Part shown: in pieces, positions 38,117 through 46,820 of the stretch
Numbering within the stretch: position 1 is the first letter of the stretch
Layout: each line of letters begins with the position of its first letter
Origin: Lysobacteraceae bacterium NML07-0707
Lineage (GTDB): Bacteria > Pseudomonadota > Gammaproteobacteria > Xanthomonadales > Xanthomonadaceae
NCBI GenBank assembly: GCA_002798295.1
Contig: NWQT01000015.1
Span: 26,531-90,530, forward strand
Direction of reading: 5' to 3'
DNA length: 64,000 nt
Notes under the pieces: model-generated
What the model saw: only the letters and a program-made list of their open reading frames with translations
Database searches by the model: none
What the model was told of the DNA's origin: nothing
Program-made: the position numbers and the translations under genes

Positions 38117-39489
38117 GCATTTTTCTCCCGTTTCTGTTGCAGCCAGGCCACGGCCTGGCCAAGAGGTAGCGTCTGTTGCTCGCCGCTTGCCAGGTCTTTC
38201 AATGTGACGGTGCCCTCTGCACGCTCACTTTCACCGCGCAATGCCACGAAGCGAATCCCGGCGCGGTCGGCATACTGGAACTGACGGGCGATTTTTTTCG
38301 CCTCCATCTGCGTTTCCACATTCAGCCCGGCTTCGCGCAAGGCTTGCGAAAACGTCAATGCGTCGGCAAAACCGGCCTCGTCCATCAGCCCGACCAACAC
38401 ATCCACCGAGCTGCCCGCAGCGCTGACGATACCGGCCTCGCGCAACTGCCAGAACAGGCGGCTAAGACCAATGGAAATGCCCACGCCCGGCAGGCGCGAT
38501 TTGCTGTAATGGCTGGCCAGGTTCTCGTAACGGCCACCGGAGCAAATCGAACCGATTTGCGGGTGCGCATTCAATTGCGTTTCGTAAACAATGCCGGTGT
38601 AGTAATCCAGCCCACGTGCAATGGAAAGATTGATGGCATAACGCGATTCGGGAATCCCCATCGCCTGCAACTGCTCCAGCGTGGCGACAAGCTCGGCGCG
38701 CCCTTGCTCAAACTGCTCACTGCCCTCGCCCAATGCCGCCAGTTTTTCCAACGCATCGGCATGGCCTGCCGAGCGCACCCGTGAGAACGCCAGCAGCCGG
38801 TCGGCCACGTCCGCGCTCAGCGCAAAGCCTTCTGCCATCAACGTTTGCCGTACCGCGTCCTCGCCGCGCTTGTCCAGCTTGTCCAGCTCACGCAGCACCG
38901 CATCCTGCTGCGCACCGGCAATCCCCAGGCCTTCAAAAAAGCCGCGCAACAGCTTGCGGTGATTGAGCCAGATGGTGAACTCGCCAATGGCAAGACGCTC
39001 GAATACCGCGTTGATGACCGCCGGAATCTCGGCATCAAAACGCGGCGAAAGGCTGTCCTTGCCAATCACGTCGATATCGCACTGGTAGAACTCGCGGAAA
39101 CGCCCGCGCTGCGCACGCTCGCCGCGATATACCCGCTGCATCTGGTAACGACGGAACGGAAACGCCAATTCGTGCTCGTGCTCGGCCACATAACGTGCCA
39201 GCGGCACGGTCAAGTCAAAACGCAGCGCCAGCTCCGGCAAGCTGGCCTCGCTGCCCGGCTCACGGGATTTTTCCAGCGCACCGGTGGACTGGGCGAAATA
39301 CACCTGGCGTTCGGTTTCGCCGCCGGTTTTGGTCAACAGCACCTCGGTCAGCTCGAACACCGGCGTTTCCACCGGCAGAAAACCAAACGACTCATACGTA
39401 TTGCGGATGATGTCCAGCATGCGCTGGAAAGCGATTTGCTCGCGCGGCAGCAATTCCATCACGCCGGGCGGAGTACGGGGCTTGATCAA
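38113..39489 (-). CDS. hisS: Histidyl-tRNA synthetase
   Basis: 458 residues. Class II motif 2 [32 protein letters not shown] and the HisRS-specific motifs ([26 protein letters not shown]) are present, with a C-terminal anticodon-binding domain ([16 protein letters not shown]). The start is TTG at 39489, supported by GAGG five bases upstream and the family N-terminus ([14 protein letters not shown]). The same transcript carries the ammonia lyase downstream. Confidence 0.95.
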   Translation of the reverse strand: MIKPRTPPGVMELLPREQIAFQRMLDIIRNTYESFGFLPVETPVFELTEVLLTKTGGETERQVYFAQSTGALEKSREPGSEASLPELALRFDLTVPLARYVAEHEHELAFPFRRYQMQRVYRGERAQRGRFREFYQCDIDVIGKDSLSPRFDAEIPAVINAVFERLAIGEFTIWLNHRKLLRGFFEGLGIAGAQQDAVLRELDKLDKRGEDAVRQTLMAEGFALSADVADRLLAFSRVRSAGHADALEKLAALGEGSEQFEQGRAELVATLEQLQAMGIPESRYAINLSIARGLDYYTGIVYETQLNAHPQIGSICSGGRYENLASHYSKSRLPGVGISIGLSRLFWQLREAGIVSAAGSSVDVLVGLMDEAGFADALTFSQALREAGLNVETQMEAKKIARQFQYADRAGIRFVALRGESERAEGTVTLKDLASGEQQTLPLGQAVAWLQQKREKNA

Positions 39490-39600
39490 GATGGCCTCGA
39501 TGGTTCAGAAAAGCCGACTAGTTTAAGAGCCTGCCGCCTGCCCGCAAGCCCAATGGATGCAAGTGACAATCAAAAAAACCAAAAACTTTCGCATTGGCGC

Positions 39601-39629
39601 TTGCACAACTGCAAATCCATCCTTATACT
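39601..39629 (+). promoter_or_regulatory. Sigma-70 promoter of tRNA-Pro
   Basis: TTGCAC (-35, 39601-39606), a 17-bp spacer and TATACT (-10, 39624-39629) stand 15 bp before the mature tRNA. The GCGCCCC that follows is a GC-rich discriminator, typical of stringently controlled stable-RNA promoters. Confidence 0.75.
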
Positions 39630-39644
39630 GCGCCCCTCGCAATT

Positions 39645-39721
<77 letters not shown>

Positions 39722-39726
39722 ATTCC

Positions 39727-39761
39727 AAAGCCTGAAAAACACCTGTTTTTCAGGCTTTTTT
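39727..39761 (+). terminator. Intrinsic terminator after tRNA-Pro
   Basis: A 14-bp perfect stem (39727-39740 with 39745-39758) with a four-base loop runs into a T-tract. This is a textbook rho-independent terminator for the tRNA. Confidence 0.9.
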
Positions 39762-39869
39762 GTGCCCGCAAGGCAGGCCTTCCCAGTCAGTCACTAACAT
39801 TTTTTCAACCTTTGCGCGGCCTTCTGCGCTTAACATCGGCACTCCCTCAACCCCTAACCGGAGCTTCCG

Positions 39870-40307
39870 ATGAAATCTCGCAATCTTCCCCTTGGCGTCC
39901 TGGCCGGCTCTTTGATGCTTTCCGGCAGTGCGTTTGCCATCACTTCGCTTGAAAGTGGCTATATGCAGGACGGCCAGCAAGCACAACAAACCCAGCATCA
40001 ACAGGGTGAAGGCAAATGCGGTGGCGAAGGCAAGTGTGGCGGCGGCAAATGCGGCTTCACGCAAATGGACAGCGATAACGATGGCAAGGTCTCACGCCAG
40101 GAATTTGCCGCAGCCCACAATGGCCAGGACGCGCGCTTTGCTGCACACGATCTGGACGGCGATGGCTTTGTGACCCGGGCTGAAATGGAGCAGCACCACG
40201 CACAACGTCGTGAAGCCGCAGCCCAGGGTGGCGAACAAAAACAGGCCACCGAAGGCAAATGCGGTGAAGGCAAGTGTGGCGGTGGCAAATGCGGCGGCAA
40301 TCGCTGA
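39870..40307 (+). CDS. Secreted EF-hand/EGKCG precursor peptide, predicted MNIO (bufferin/Hvf-type) RiPP substrate
   Basis: 145 residues behind a CGGAG site. A Sec signal peptide (about 1-23, ending GSAFA) is followed by a Gln-rich linker. Then come three EGKCG-type motifs with Cys 50, 56 and 61, two canonical 12-residue EF-hand loops (DSDNDGKVSRQE at 67-78; DLDGDGFVTRAE at 94-105), a Gln/Glu linker and three more EGKCG-type motifs with Cys 131, 136 and 141, ending GGNR. All six cysteines are in the motif. In characterised systems EGKCG is the core sequence of bufferin and HvfA precursors, whose cysteines a DUF692 oxygenase converts to copper-binding heterocycles. The following two genes encode that enzyme and partner. 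The EF-hand pair between two core blocks is the odd part. Confidence 0.85.
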   Translation: MKSRNLPLGVLAGSLMLSGSAFAITSLESGYMQDGQQAQQTQHQQGEGKCGGEGKCGGGKCGFTQMDSDNDGKVSRQEFAAAHNGQDARFAAHDLDGDGFVTRAEMEQHHAQRREAAAQGGEQKQATEGKCGEGKCGGGKCGGNR

Positions 40308-40329
40308 TTTGCGCCTGAACGTCTGTATT

Positions 40330-40354
40330 CGCCCGGACAGTGACTGTCCGGGCG
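40330..40354 (+). promoter_or_regulatory. Intercistronic hairpin between precursor and oxygenase genes
   Basis: An 11-bp perfect stem with a three-base loop (CGCCCGGACAG, TGA, CTGTCCGGGCG) starts 22 bp after the precursor stop. It lacks a T-run. Such hairpins typically make upstream precursor mRNA more abundant or stable than the enzyme mRNA. It also covers the GTG at 40340, arguing for the later oxygenase start. Confidence 0.65.
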
Positions 40355-40372
40355 CTCCCAGCGAGTTTCAAC

Positions 40373-41209
40373 ATGCTTGCCGATGACAGCATTGGGCTTG
40401 GCCTAAGGCGCGGACTATTGGATGACATCGAGGCCGCAGCACCAGGCGATTTCGATTTTCTTGAGTGCGCACCGGAAAACTGGATTCATGTCGGCGGCGC
40501 GCTCGGCGCACGCTTCAAGGCGCTGGCTGCGCGCTATCCCATCACCCTGCATGGGCTGTCGCTTTCGCTAGGCGGCAGTGCACCGCTGGATGAAGCCTTG
40601 CTTGGCGATATCGCCGCCTTCATGCAGCGATTTGGCATCCAGCATTACAGCGAACATCTTAGTTACAGCGCCGATGATGGCCATCTGTATGATCTGATGC
40701 CACTGGCATTTGATCGCGAAACCATCGCCCATGTAGCGCGCCGTATTGACCGGGTACAGCAGCGCCTGGGGCGACGCATCGCAGTGGAAAACATCAGCTA
40801 TTACGCCGCACCCTGGCAGCAAATGCCCGAGATGGATTTCATCCAGGCCGTACTGGAGGCGGCCGATTGCGAGCTGCTGCTGGATGTCAACAATGTGTAC
40901 GTCAATGCCATCAATCATGGCTATGCGGCGCGTGATTTTCTTGCTGCCCTGCCCTCTGGCCGCATCGCCGGTTATCACATCGCCGGGCATTTTGACGAGG
41001 CGGATGACCTGAAGATCGACACCCACGGCAGTGCCGTCAAGGACGCTGTCTGGCAGTTGCTGGCCGATGCCTATGCCTTGCACGGGGTGAAGCCGACCCT
41101 GCTGGAGCGCGACTTCAATTATCCACCCTATACCGAGCTACAGGCAGAGCTTGCCCGCATCCGGCAGATTCAGGCACAGCACAAAGCCGTTACGGGAATT
41201 GCCGCATGA
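40373..41209 (+). CDS. bufB: DUF692 multinuclear non-haem iron oxygenase (MNIO), BufB/HvfB-like
   Basis: 278-residue TIM-barrel enzyme. The conserved metal-site and barrel blocks are [82 protein letters not shown] and [10 protein letters not shown]; the histidines and acidic residues match DUF692 iron ligands. It is predicted to oxidise the EGKCG cysteines of the upstream precursor. I chose ATG 40373, because the GTG at 40340 lies inside a hairpin. The next gene overlaps as ATGA. The chemistry is family knowledge; this substrate is inferred from linkage. Confidence 0.9.
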   Translation: MLADDSIGLGLRRGLLDDIEAAAPGDFDFLECAPENWIHVGGALGARFKALAARYPITLHGLSLSLGGSAPLDEALLGDIAAFMQRFGIQHYSEHLSYSADDGHLYDLMPLAFDRETIAHVARRIDRVQQRLGRRIAVENISYYAAPWQQMPEMDFIQAVLEAADCELLLDVNNVYVNAINHGYAARDFLAALPSGRIAGYHIAGHFDEADDLKIDTHGSAVKDAVWQLLADAYALHGVKPTLLERDFNYPPYTELQAELARIRQIQAQHKAVTGIAA

Positions 41210-41946
41210 GCACGCTCAAGGCTCGGCAATTCGCCTTTGCCGCCCATTTGCGCGATGAAACTGCAGCGCCGCCCCCCGGTATCGAAGCACGGCGCCTGGC
41301 GGTGTATCGCGAGCTGTTTTTCAATACCATCGAAAACCTTTTGGCCAGCAATTTTCCGGTCATCAAAAAGACCCTGGGACAAACAGCATGGCGGCAAAAG
41401 GTGGAAGATTTCCATCGTCAATATCGCGCACAAACACCGTTGTTTACCCGCATTGGCTGCGAATTCATTGATTTTTTGCAACAACAGCCGCAAGACCCGG
41501 CAGCGCCTTGGCTTGCCGAGCTTGCCCATTACGAGTGGATGGAACTGAAGGCACAAATCGACGACAGCCCAGTGCCGCCACACGATAGCGATGCTGACTT
41601 GTTGCAGGGTATTCCGCTGCTTGCCCCTCAAGTCTGGCCACTGGCCTATCAATGGCCGGTAGAAAAAATCGGCCCGGCATTCAAACCCACCGGCGTGCCT
41701 GCGCAGCCCAGTTTGCTACTGGTGTACCGGGATGCCGACATGCAAGTGCGCTTCTCCAGCCTGGCACCACTGGCCTACCGGCTGCTGCAACTGCTGCAAG
41801 AAAACCGCAGCCAAACAGGCCAAGACTTGTTGCAACAACTTGCCAACGAGGCCGATCAAGCCAATAACCCGGTATTTTTTACCCAAGCCCAGCAAATGCT
41901 GACATCGCTCAAAGCCCAGGGCTTGCTGCTCGGCACGCAAACGTAA
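41206..41946 (+). CDS. bufC: DUF2063 RiPP recognition/partner protein, BufC/HvfC-like
   Basis: 246 residues. The N-terminal DUF2063 domain reads [29 protein letters not shown] and [16 protein letters not shown]. The C-terminal part ([28 protein letters not shown]) resembles the NGO1945-type winged domain that binds precursor peptides. In bufferin and Hvf clusters this protein delivers the precursor to the MNIO. Coupled to the oxygenase by ATGA and followed after 16 bp by the convergent amiC, so the cluster ends here; no dedicated transporter is visible. Confidence 0.88.
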   Translation: MSTLKARQFAFAAHLRDETAAPPPGIEARRLAVYRELFFNTIENLLASNFPVIKKTLGQTAWRQKVEDFHRQYRAQTPLFTRIGCEFIDFLQQQPQDPAAPWLAELAHYEWMELKAQIDDSPVPPHDSDADLLQGIPLLAPQVWPLAYQWPVEKIGPAFKPTGVPAQPSLLLVYRDADMQVRFSSLAPLAYRLLQLLQENRSQTGQDLLQQLANEADQANNPVFFTQAQQMLTSLKAQGLLLGTQT

Positions 41947-41962
41947 GCGCCTGTTCAAGGAT

Positions 41963-43417
41963 TTACGGCGAGGCGGTTCCGGCTTCGGCTCCCCCCCTGT
42001 CACGACGCGCCGCATAATGCGTGCCCGGTGGCGGCATACGGGTGAAATGGGTATGGATGCCATCGAGTACTGCGCGTGCCAGCTGACGCTGGAAGCGGCT
42101 GCTCTTGAGCCTGGCTTCTTCTTCCGGGTTGCTGATAAAGGCCGTTTCTACCAGCATCGAGGGCACATCCGGCGAGCGCAGCACCACGAAATTGGCGCGC
42201 TCGATTTGCTGCTTGTGGGTCTTGCCAAGCCGCTTCAAGCCTTCCAGCACTTCATTGGCCATCCGCTCCGAGGCGCGCTGGGTGGCGCTTTGCGACAAAT
42301 CCAGCAGTACTGAAGCCAGGGTGCCTTCCTTGCCTTGCAAACGCACGCCCCCCACCAAATCAGCGGCGTTTTCACGGTCGGCCAGCCAGCGTGCCGCCTG
42401 CGAGGTGGCTCCGCGTGTGGAAAGCACATAAACCGATGAGCCGCGTGCATTACGGTTTTCCGCCGCATCGGCGTGAATGGAGATGAACACATCGGCATTG
42501 GCGCGGCGAGCGCGTTGATAACGCTCCGCCAGGGGAATGAAGAAATCGGCATTGCGAGTGAGATAAGCCTTCAGCCCCGGGGTGGCATCGACTTGCCGGG
42601 CAAGCTCGCGGGCGATAGCCAGGGTGATGTCTTTTTCACGGGTGCCGCCAGGGCCAATCGCCCCCGGATCCTGCCCCCCGTGACCGGCATCAATGGCCAC
42701 AATCACCGGACGCAAGGCGGCATGACGATTCATGTCCTGTACGCTGCGCACCGGCGCAGGTGTGCTGTTCTCAAGCCCTGAGGCAACCGCTGTTTGCTGC
42801 GGCTTCTGCACGGCTTGGGTTACTGGCGATGCCGGCGTTTGCGTTGATGATACTGATGGGGCTGGCATTACCGGTGCAGGCGCAGCGACCGGCTGCGGCA
42901 AGGCTGTCTGCTGCGGCGTTAGCGGCTCAGCCGCTGTCGGTGACGGTTGAGTCTGCATATCACCCGCCACCATCGTGGGTACGGTTTGCGCAGCCGCTGC
43001 AATCGCGGCAATGCCATCGCCTGGCCATTCCAGAATCAAGACCGCCTTGCCATCGCGCCATTCCATATTCGGACCGATAGCCACCACCGGCGCGCTCAAA
43101 TCAAACACGACCCTGGCCGTACCCGATACCGGCTGACCACTGCGCACCGACCTGACAATACCCTTGGCGGCAGGCAATTTGAGCTGGTGAGCCAGGCTGG
43201 TTTGGCTCATGTCCACCACCAGCCTTTCCGGCGCTGATAGCCGTAGCACCCGATATTCCACCCGGCTATCGAGCGTGATTTCGGCACGGGTACCGCTGGG
43301 GGTTTCATGCAGGCTGACAGCGCGGACTTCGCGCGCCTCAGCCAAATTCCAGACAAGCGCAAGCAGGAGCGCAAGCCCCAGCAAGATTTGTTCGATTCTC
43401 ATTCCTTTGACACGCAT
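41963..43417 (-). CDS. amiC: Periplasmic N-acetylmuramoyl-L-alanine amidase AmiC
   Basis: Septal peptidoglycan amidase for daughter-cell separation. The 484 residues include a signal peptide (ILLGLALLLALVWNLAEA), an AMIN domain (about 30-140), a long Pro/Ala/Thr/Gln-rich linker, and an amidase_3 domain with zinc-binding VIVAIDAGHGGQDPGAIG, TRNAD, FISIHADAAENR and MLVETAFISNPEEE. ATG at 43417 is used; ATG 43402 (MRIEQILL) is nearly as good, though its upstream AAGGA abuts the start codon. Confidence 0.93.
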   Translation of the reverse strand: MRVKGMRIEQILLGLALLLALVWNLAEAREVRAVSLHETPSGTRAEITLDSRVEYRVLRLSAPERLVVDMSQTSLAHQLKLPAAKGIVRSVRSGQPVSGTARVVFDLSAPVVAIGPNMEWRDGKAVLILEWPGDGIAAIAAAAQTVPTMVAGDMQTQPSPTAAEPLTPQQTALPQPVAAPAPVMPAPSVSSTQTPASPVTQAVQKPQQTAVASGLENSTPAPVRSVQDMNRHAALRPVIVAIDAGHGGQDPGAIGPGGTREKDITLAIARELARQVDATPGLKAYLTRNADFFIPLAERYQRARRANADVFISIHADAAENRNARGSSVYVLSTRGATSQAARWLADRENAADLVGGVRLQGKEGTLASVLLDLSQSATQRASERMANEVLEGLKRLGKTHKQQIERANFVVLRSPDVPSMLVETAFISNPEEEARLKSSRFQRQLARAVLDGIHTHFTRMPPPGTHYAARRDRGGAEAGTASP

Positions 43418-43538
43418 CCGCAGATTCAAACATCGCTGCCACAAAGGTTCAATGTTTTCTTTATCAAAAGTGGAAACCTGGTTAACTGCTTCTCAGCTTC
43501 ACAAGCAGGCGCAGGTTATCCGTGCCTGCACGCAAAAC

Positions 43539-43565
43539 AAAGGCGCAGCTTGATGCTGCGCCTTT
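43539..43565 (-). terminator. Terminator of the autotransporter gene
   Basis: An 11-bp perfect stem (AAAGGCGCAGC and its complement) with a five-base loop, followed on the minus strand by TTGTTTTG, lies 25 bp after the stop. Confidence 0.75.
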
Positions 43566-43589
43566 GCCAGGGCCTGCGCCGTGGAACTA

Positions 43590-46500
43590 TCAGAAGCGGC
43601 GGCGGTATTGCAGGCTGGCAGTATCCACATCACCCAGCGGACTGTTGCGACGGCTGTAATCCAGACGCAGCAGATGCTTGCGCCAGGCCGCATTCATCCC
43701 CAGCCCAAACAGGCTGCTGCGCGCGGCCAAACCTACGCCATACATGGCCTGCCAGTCCTCCATGCCGACAAAGCTGGCCTGGAAGATTTCCCCCCGGCCG
43801 TGCAAGCGTTGCTGCCATTCGCCACGGGCATCCACGCCCAGGCGCAGGCCATTGTCGAAAAGCCAGCTACGCTCGCCACGCAACCCGGCATAGGCCTGGG
43901 TACGGCGGCTGTCCCAGTCCAGCGCCCGAAGCCCCAAACCACTGAGGCTGCTTTCACGGAAGCCGCGGTTGGTCAGATCCACATACTGGATACCGGCATA
44001 CGGGGTGAGTTTGGTATCGGCGATATCAAAGCGACGCCCGGCTTCGGCATTGAGGTTGAAGTAGTGCCCGGACAGGCGGCTGTTGGCGCCCTCCAGCTGC
44101 GTACCCAGCAGCAGATGACGCTGCATTTCACGTTCAAACTGGCCAAAGCCCAGCCGGCCCTGTGCATACCAGCCATCACGCAACCAGCCTGCATAGAGCT
44201 GACCTTCGTTCTGACGGCCACGCACCTGATCGCCCAAGGCCGGCAGCCAGCTTTGCTGTTGCTGGCGACTGAACATCAGGCCGAGTACTGCGTTCTGGCC
44301 GATGCGCACGTCATGACCAATCATTTCGCCATTGCTGCTATAGCCCACGCCATCCATACCCGCTTGCGCCAGGCTGCCATTGCGGCTCAAGTCGCTGTAC
44401 CAGGAGCCCGCTTCAATCGCACCCGAGCGCAGCGCGTCAAAACGGCCGGAAGCCGCGCGGCGTGCGGCATCAATGCTGTCATAGGTCAGCGCCGAAGAGG
44501 CACCATGCAACTGCCCGGACAGGCTGCGCAAGGACAGGTTCACGCCTTCAATGCCCTGGGCACGCTGGAAAGCACCCAGACCATTGGCAAGCGCCACACT
44601 GGCCGGGCCACCCAAGGGGTTCTTGGTTTGCTCATCAATGCGCTTCATCACCGCTTCGACGCGCTCTGCCGCTTGCAGGGCATATCCCTCAAACTGCCAG
44701 GCCTGCGCAGCTTGATGGACATCAATCCGGCTGGTCACCAGATACGCATTCAGGAGGTCATACTGCAGTTCAGCATTGAACAGCACCAACTTTGGATCCC
44801 AGCTAAGCGTGCCAAAGCGGCCAATGAGGCCTTTTTTGGTGTAAATCACCCTTTCCTTGCTGGATGTTTGATAGCCATCGCGGATACCGGCGATATGCAG
44901 GCGCGAGTCGGCATCATTACCGGTATGCCCGCCAATGTCTGCAACCCCGTCCACACCTATCGGGTTGCCGAGCCAAAGCGAAATGATGGCCGGACTCAAA
45001 TAGGCGCGCTCACCGTTAGCAGGATTGGCACCAGAAGCACCGTTGGTGAAATTGCCCGCTATCGACAGCGCCTGCCCTTCCTGGCTGCCACCGGCGATCA
45101 GCACGCCGTTATTGACAAGATTACCGCCAAAATTTCCCTGCCCCCACAGCACACCGGTTTGTGCGATGCTGACATTGGATTTTTCCAGCCCGCCCTTGAC
45201 AACCAGTGTGCTAATGCGTTTTATGCCAGCGACTTCAAATTTGGCTTCCATATCGCTGCTATAGCTGATTTTGGTTTCGCCGGTGTAGTTACTACGCTTG
45301 GCCAATATCAAGGTGCCTGCACCCATTTTGTGCAGGCCGCCATCACCGGAAATACGGTTGCCCCAGGTTGAACTCATCCCGCCAGCAGCGTGCGCAAGAT
45401 TGGGCAGCTCCACCTTGACATCGCCCCAGTCAAAGCGCGCTGGCCCCTTGACCGCCTTGGCGACATTCAAAAGGCCATAGCCAAACTCACTGTCCGGCCC
45501 TTCCTCGCCAATATCGGTGGCCGTGCCCAGAATGGTTTGACGCACCAGGTCGTTATTGAAATACGGGAAAGCACTCCATACCAGCGCTGCGGCACCAGAG
45601 ACCAGGGGGGCGGCATAGGAGGTGCCGCCCCCCCATTTAACCTCTGTCCCCTTGGGGTCGATATAGGTCACATTACCGGGTGCCGTCAGACAGTAACTCT
45701 TGGCAATACCGCAAGCCTGGGAATAGTTCGTCAGTGTGGGAGTAGCTTCGGTCGGATTCAGCGCCGCTACCGCCAGCCAGCCGCGCTCAAGGAAAGCCGC
45801 TGCCTCGCCCTTACTTGGCAACGCGGCGTTATCAGAAGGATTTCCCCGATAACGCGAGTCTTCACCATTATTGCCATTAGCAAATACCACCAGGCCATCG
45901 CGGTTGAGGATAAAGTCGCTATAGGCGTTGACGAATTCAGCCGTCACCGCATCGCTACTCCAGTACAACCCGCCCCAGGAATTGTTGATGATGCGGGCAC
46001 CGGCATCGGCCAATTCAAGGTTTATGCCTTTAAAGAACTTATCAATCCCCTGACCTGCAGATATTTCATTACCTTGCCCGCTGCCATCATCATCGGGCGT
46101 TTTGTCGGCAATGATGCGCGAGGAAACGATTTTGGCATTTTGCGCCACACCGCCCGGCCACTGCCCATAGGCACTGCCCGCCGCCAAAGACGCCACGGTG
46201 GTGCCGTGACCGCTGTTGTCATCGACAGTCAAATCATTTTGGCTGCCATCCACATGCACAAAGTGCTGGGTCACCCGTCCATTGAGCGTGGGGTGGTCAC
46301 GGCGTACCCCCGTATCCACAACACCGATGGTGATACCAGTGCCCTTGTAGCCTGCGGCAATCGCCTGGTCTGCACCGGTCAGCTTCAAATGGGCGTCCAT
46401 TGCCGGCTGCGCATTGACCGGGCCGGGCTGTGTGGTCGGGGTCGTAGTGGGCGCCGGTGTGGGCGCCGGTGTGGGCGCTGGCGTTGGCGTCGTTCCACCG

Positions 46501-46637
46501 CCACCGCCACTACCACCGCCAATCTGCAAAGGCGGCGTGGACGGGCTGCCGCCGCCGCTGCCACATGCGCTCAGTCCCAAGGTCAGCACGGAGACAATTG
46601 CCCAAGCCAGCTGGTTACGGTTGTGGTTAGTTTCCAT
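43590..46637 (-). CDS. Lipidated subtilisin-like autotransporter protease (NalP-like)
   Basis: 1015 residues. A lipoprotein signal peptide has its lipobox cysteine at 25 (GLSAC). Gly- and TPAP-rich linkers lead to an S8 passenger with the triad Asp108 (VVDTG), His144 (NSGHGTTVAS) and Ser340 (GGTSYAAPLVSG). A beta-helical/PATR-like linker (GAGTLILAKRSNYTG, LVVKGGLEKSNVSI) and a C-terminal 12-stranded barrel (from about 740) ending in RRF complete it. Like Neisseria NalP, it would be lipid-anchored and may cleave surface proteins; specificity unknown. Its own substrate genes are not in the window. Confidence 0.9.
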   Translation of the reverse strand: METNHNRNQLAWAIVSVLTLGLSACGSGGGSPSTPPLQIGGGSGGGGGTTPTPAPTPAPTPAPTTTPTTQPGPVNAQPAMDAHLKLTGADQAIAAGYKGTGITIGVVDTGVRRDHPTLNGRVTQHFVHVDGSQNDLTVDDNSGHGTTVASLAAGSAYGQWPGGVAQNAKIVSSRIIADKTPDDDGSGQGNEISAGQGIDKFFKGINLELADAGARIINNSWGGLYWSSDAVTAEFVNAYSDFILNRDGLVVFANGNNGEDSRYRGNPSDNAALPSKGEAAAFLERGWLAVAALNPTEATPTLTNYSQACGIAKSYCLTAPGNVTYIDPKGTEVKWGGGTSYAAPLVSGAAALVWSAFPYFNNDLVRQTILGTATDIGEEGPDSEFGYGLLNVAKAVKGPARFDWGDVKVELPNLAHAAGGMSSTWGNRISGDGGLHKMGAGTLILAKRSNYTGETKISYSSDMEAKFEVAGIKRISTLVVKGGLEKSNVSIAQTGVLWGQGNFGGNLVNNGVLIAGGSQEGQALSIAGNFTNGASGANPANGERAYLSPAIISLWLGNPIGVDGVADIGGHTGNDADSRLHIAGIRDGYQTSSKERVIYTKKGLIGRFGTLSWDPKLVLFNAELQYDLLNAYLVTSRIDVHQAAQAWQFEGYALQAAERVEAVMKRIDEQTKNPLGGPASVALANGLGAFQRAQGIEGVNLSLRSLSGQLHGASSALTYDSIDAARRAASGRFDALRSGAIEAGSWYSDLSRNGSLAQAGMDGVGYSSNGEMIGHDVRIGQNAVLGLMFSRQQQQSWLPALGDQVRGRQNEGQLYAGWLRDGWYAQGRLGFGQFEREMQRHLLLGTQLEGANSRLSGHYFNLNAEAGRRFDIADTKLTPYAGIQYVDLTNRGFRESSLSGLGLRALDWDSRRTQAYAGLRGERSWLFDNGLRLGVDARGEWQQRLHGRGEIFQASFVGMEDWQAMYGVGLAARSSLFGLGMNAAWRKHLLRLDYSRRNSPLGDVDTASLQYRRRF

Positions 46638-46820
46638 GAGTTTTCCCCAAGTTTGAGTCCGTAAAAATGGGCGACAGGCTACCTGCCGCGATTCTGGAGC
46701 TTTTTAACGCTTTCCTGATGCAAACACAATGGCAAGCCCGGCACTGCCGAAACGCCAAGGTCGCCAAGCTGCATGTAAACCGTGATAATCGCGACTCATC
46801 ATCACTCTAACGGAGTTTCC

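Noticed and set aside
46430..46500. Short tandem repeats that might suggest a CRISPR
   Set aside because: They encode the Thr-Pro-Ala-Pro linker of the autotransporter and lack spacers.
43581..46664. Two long plus-strand frames opposite the autotransporter
   Set aside because: Antisense shadows of a repetitive gene.
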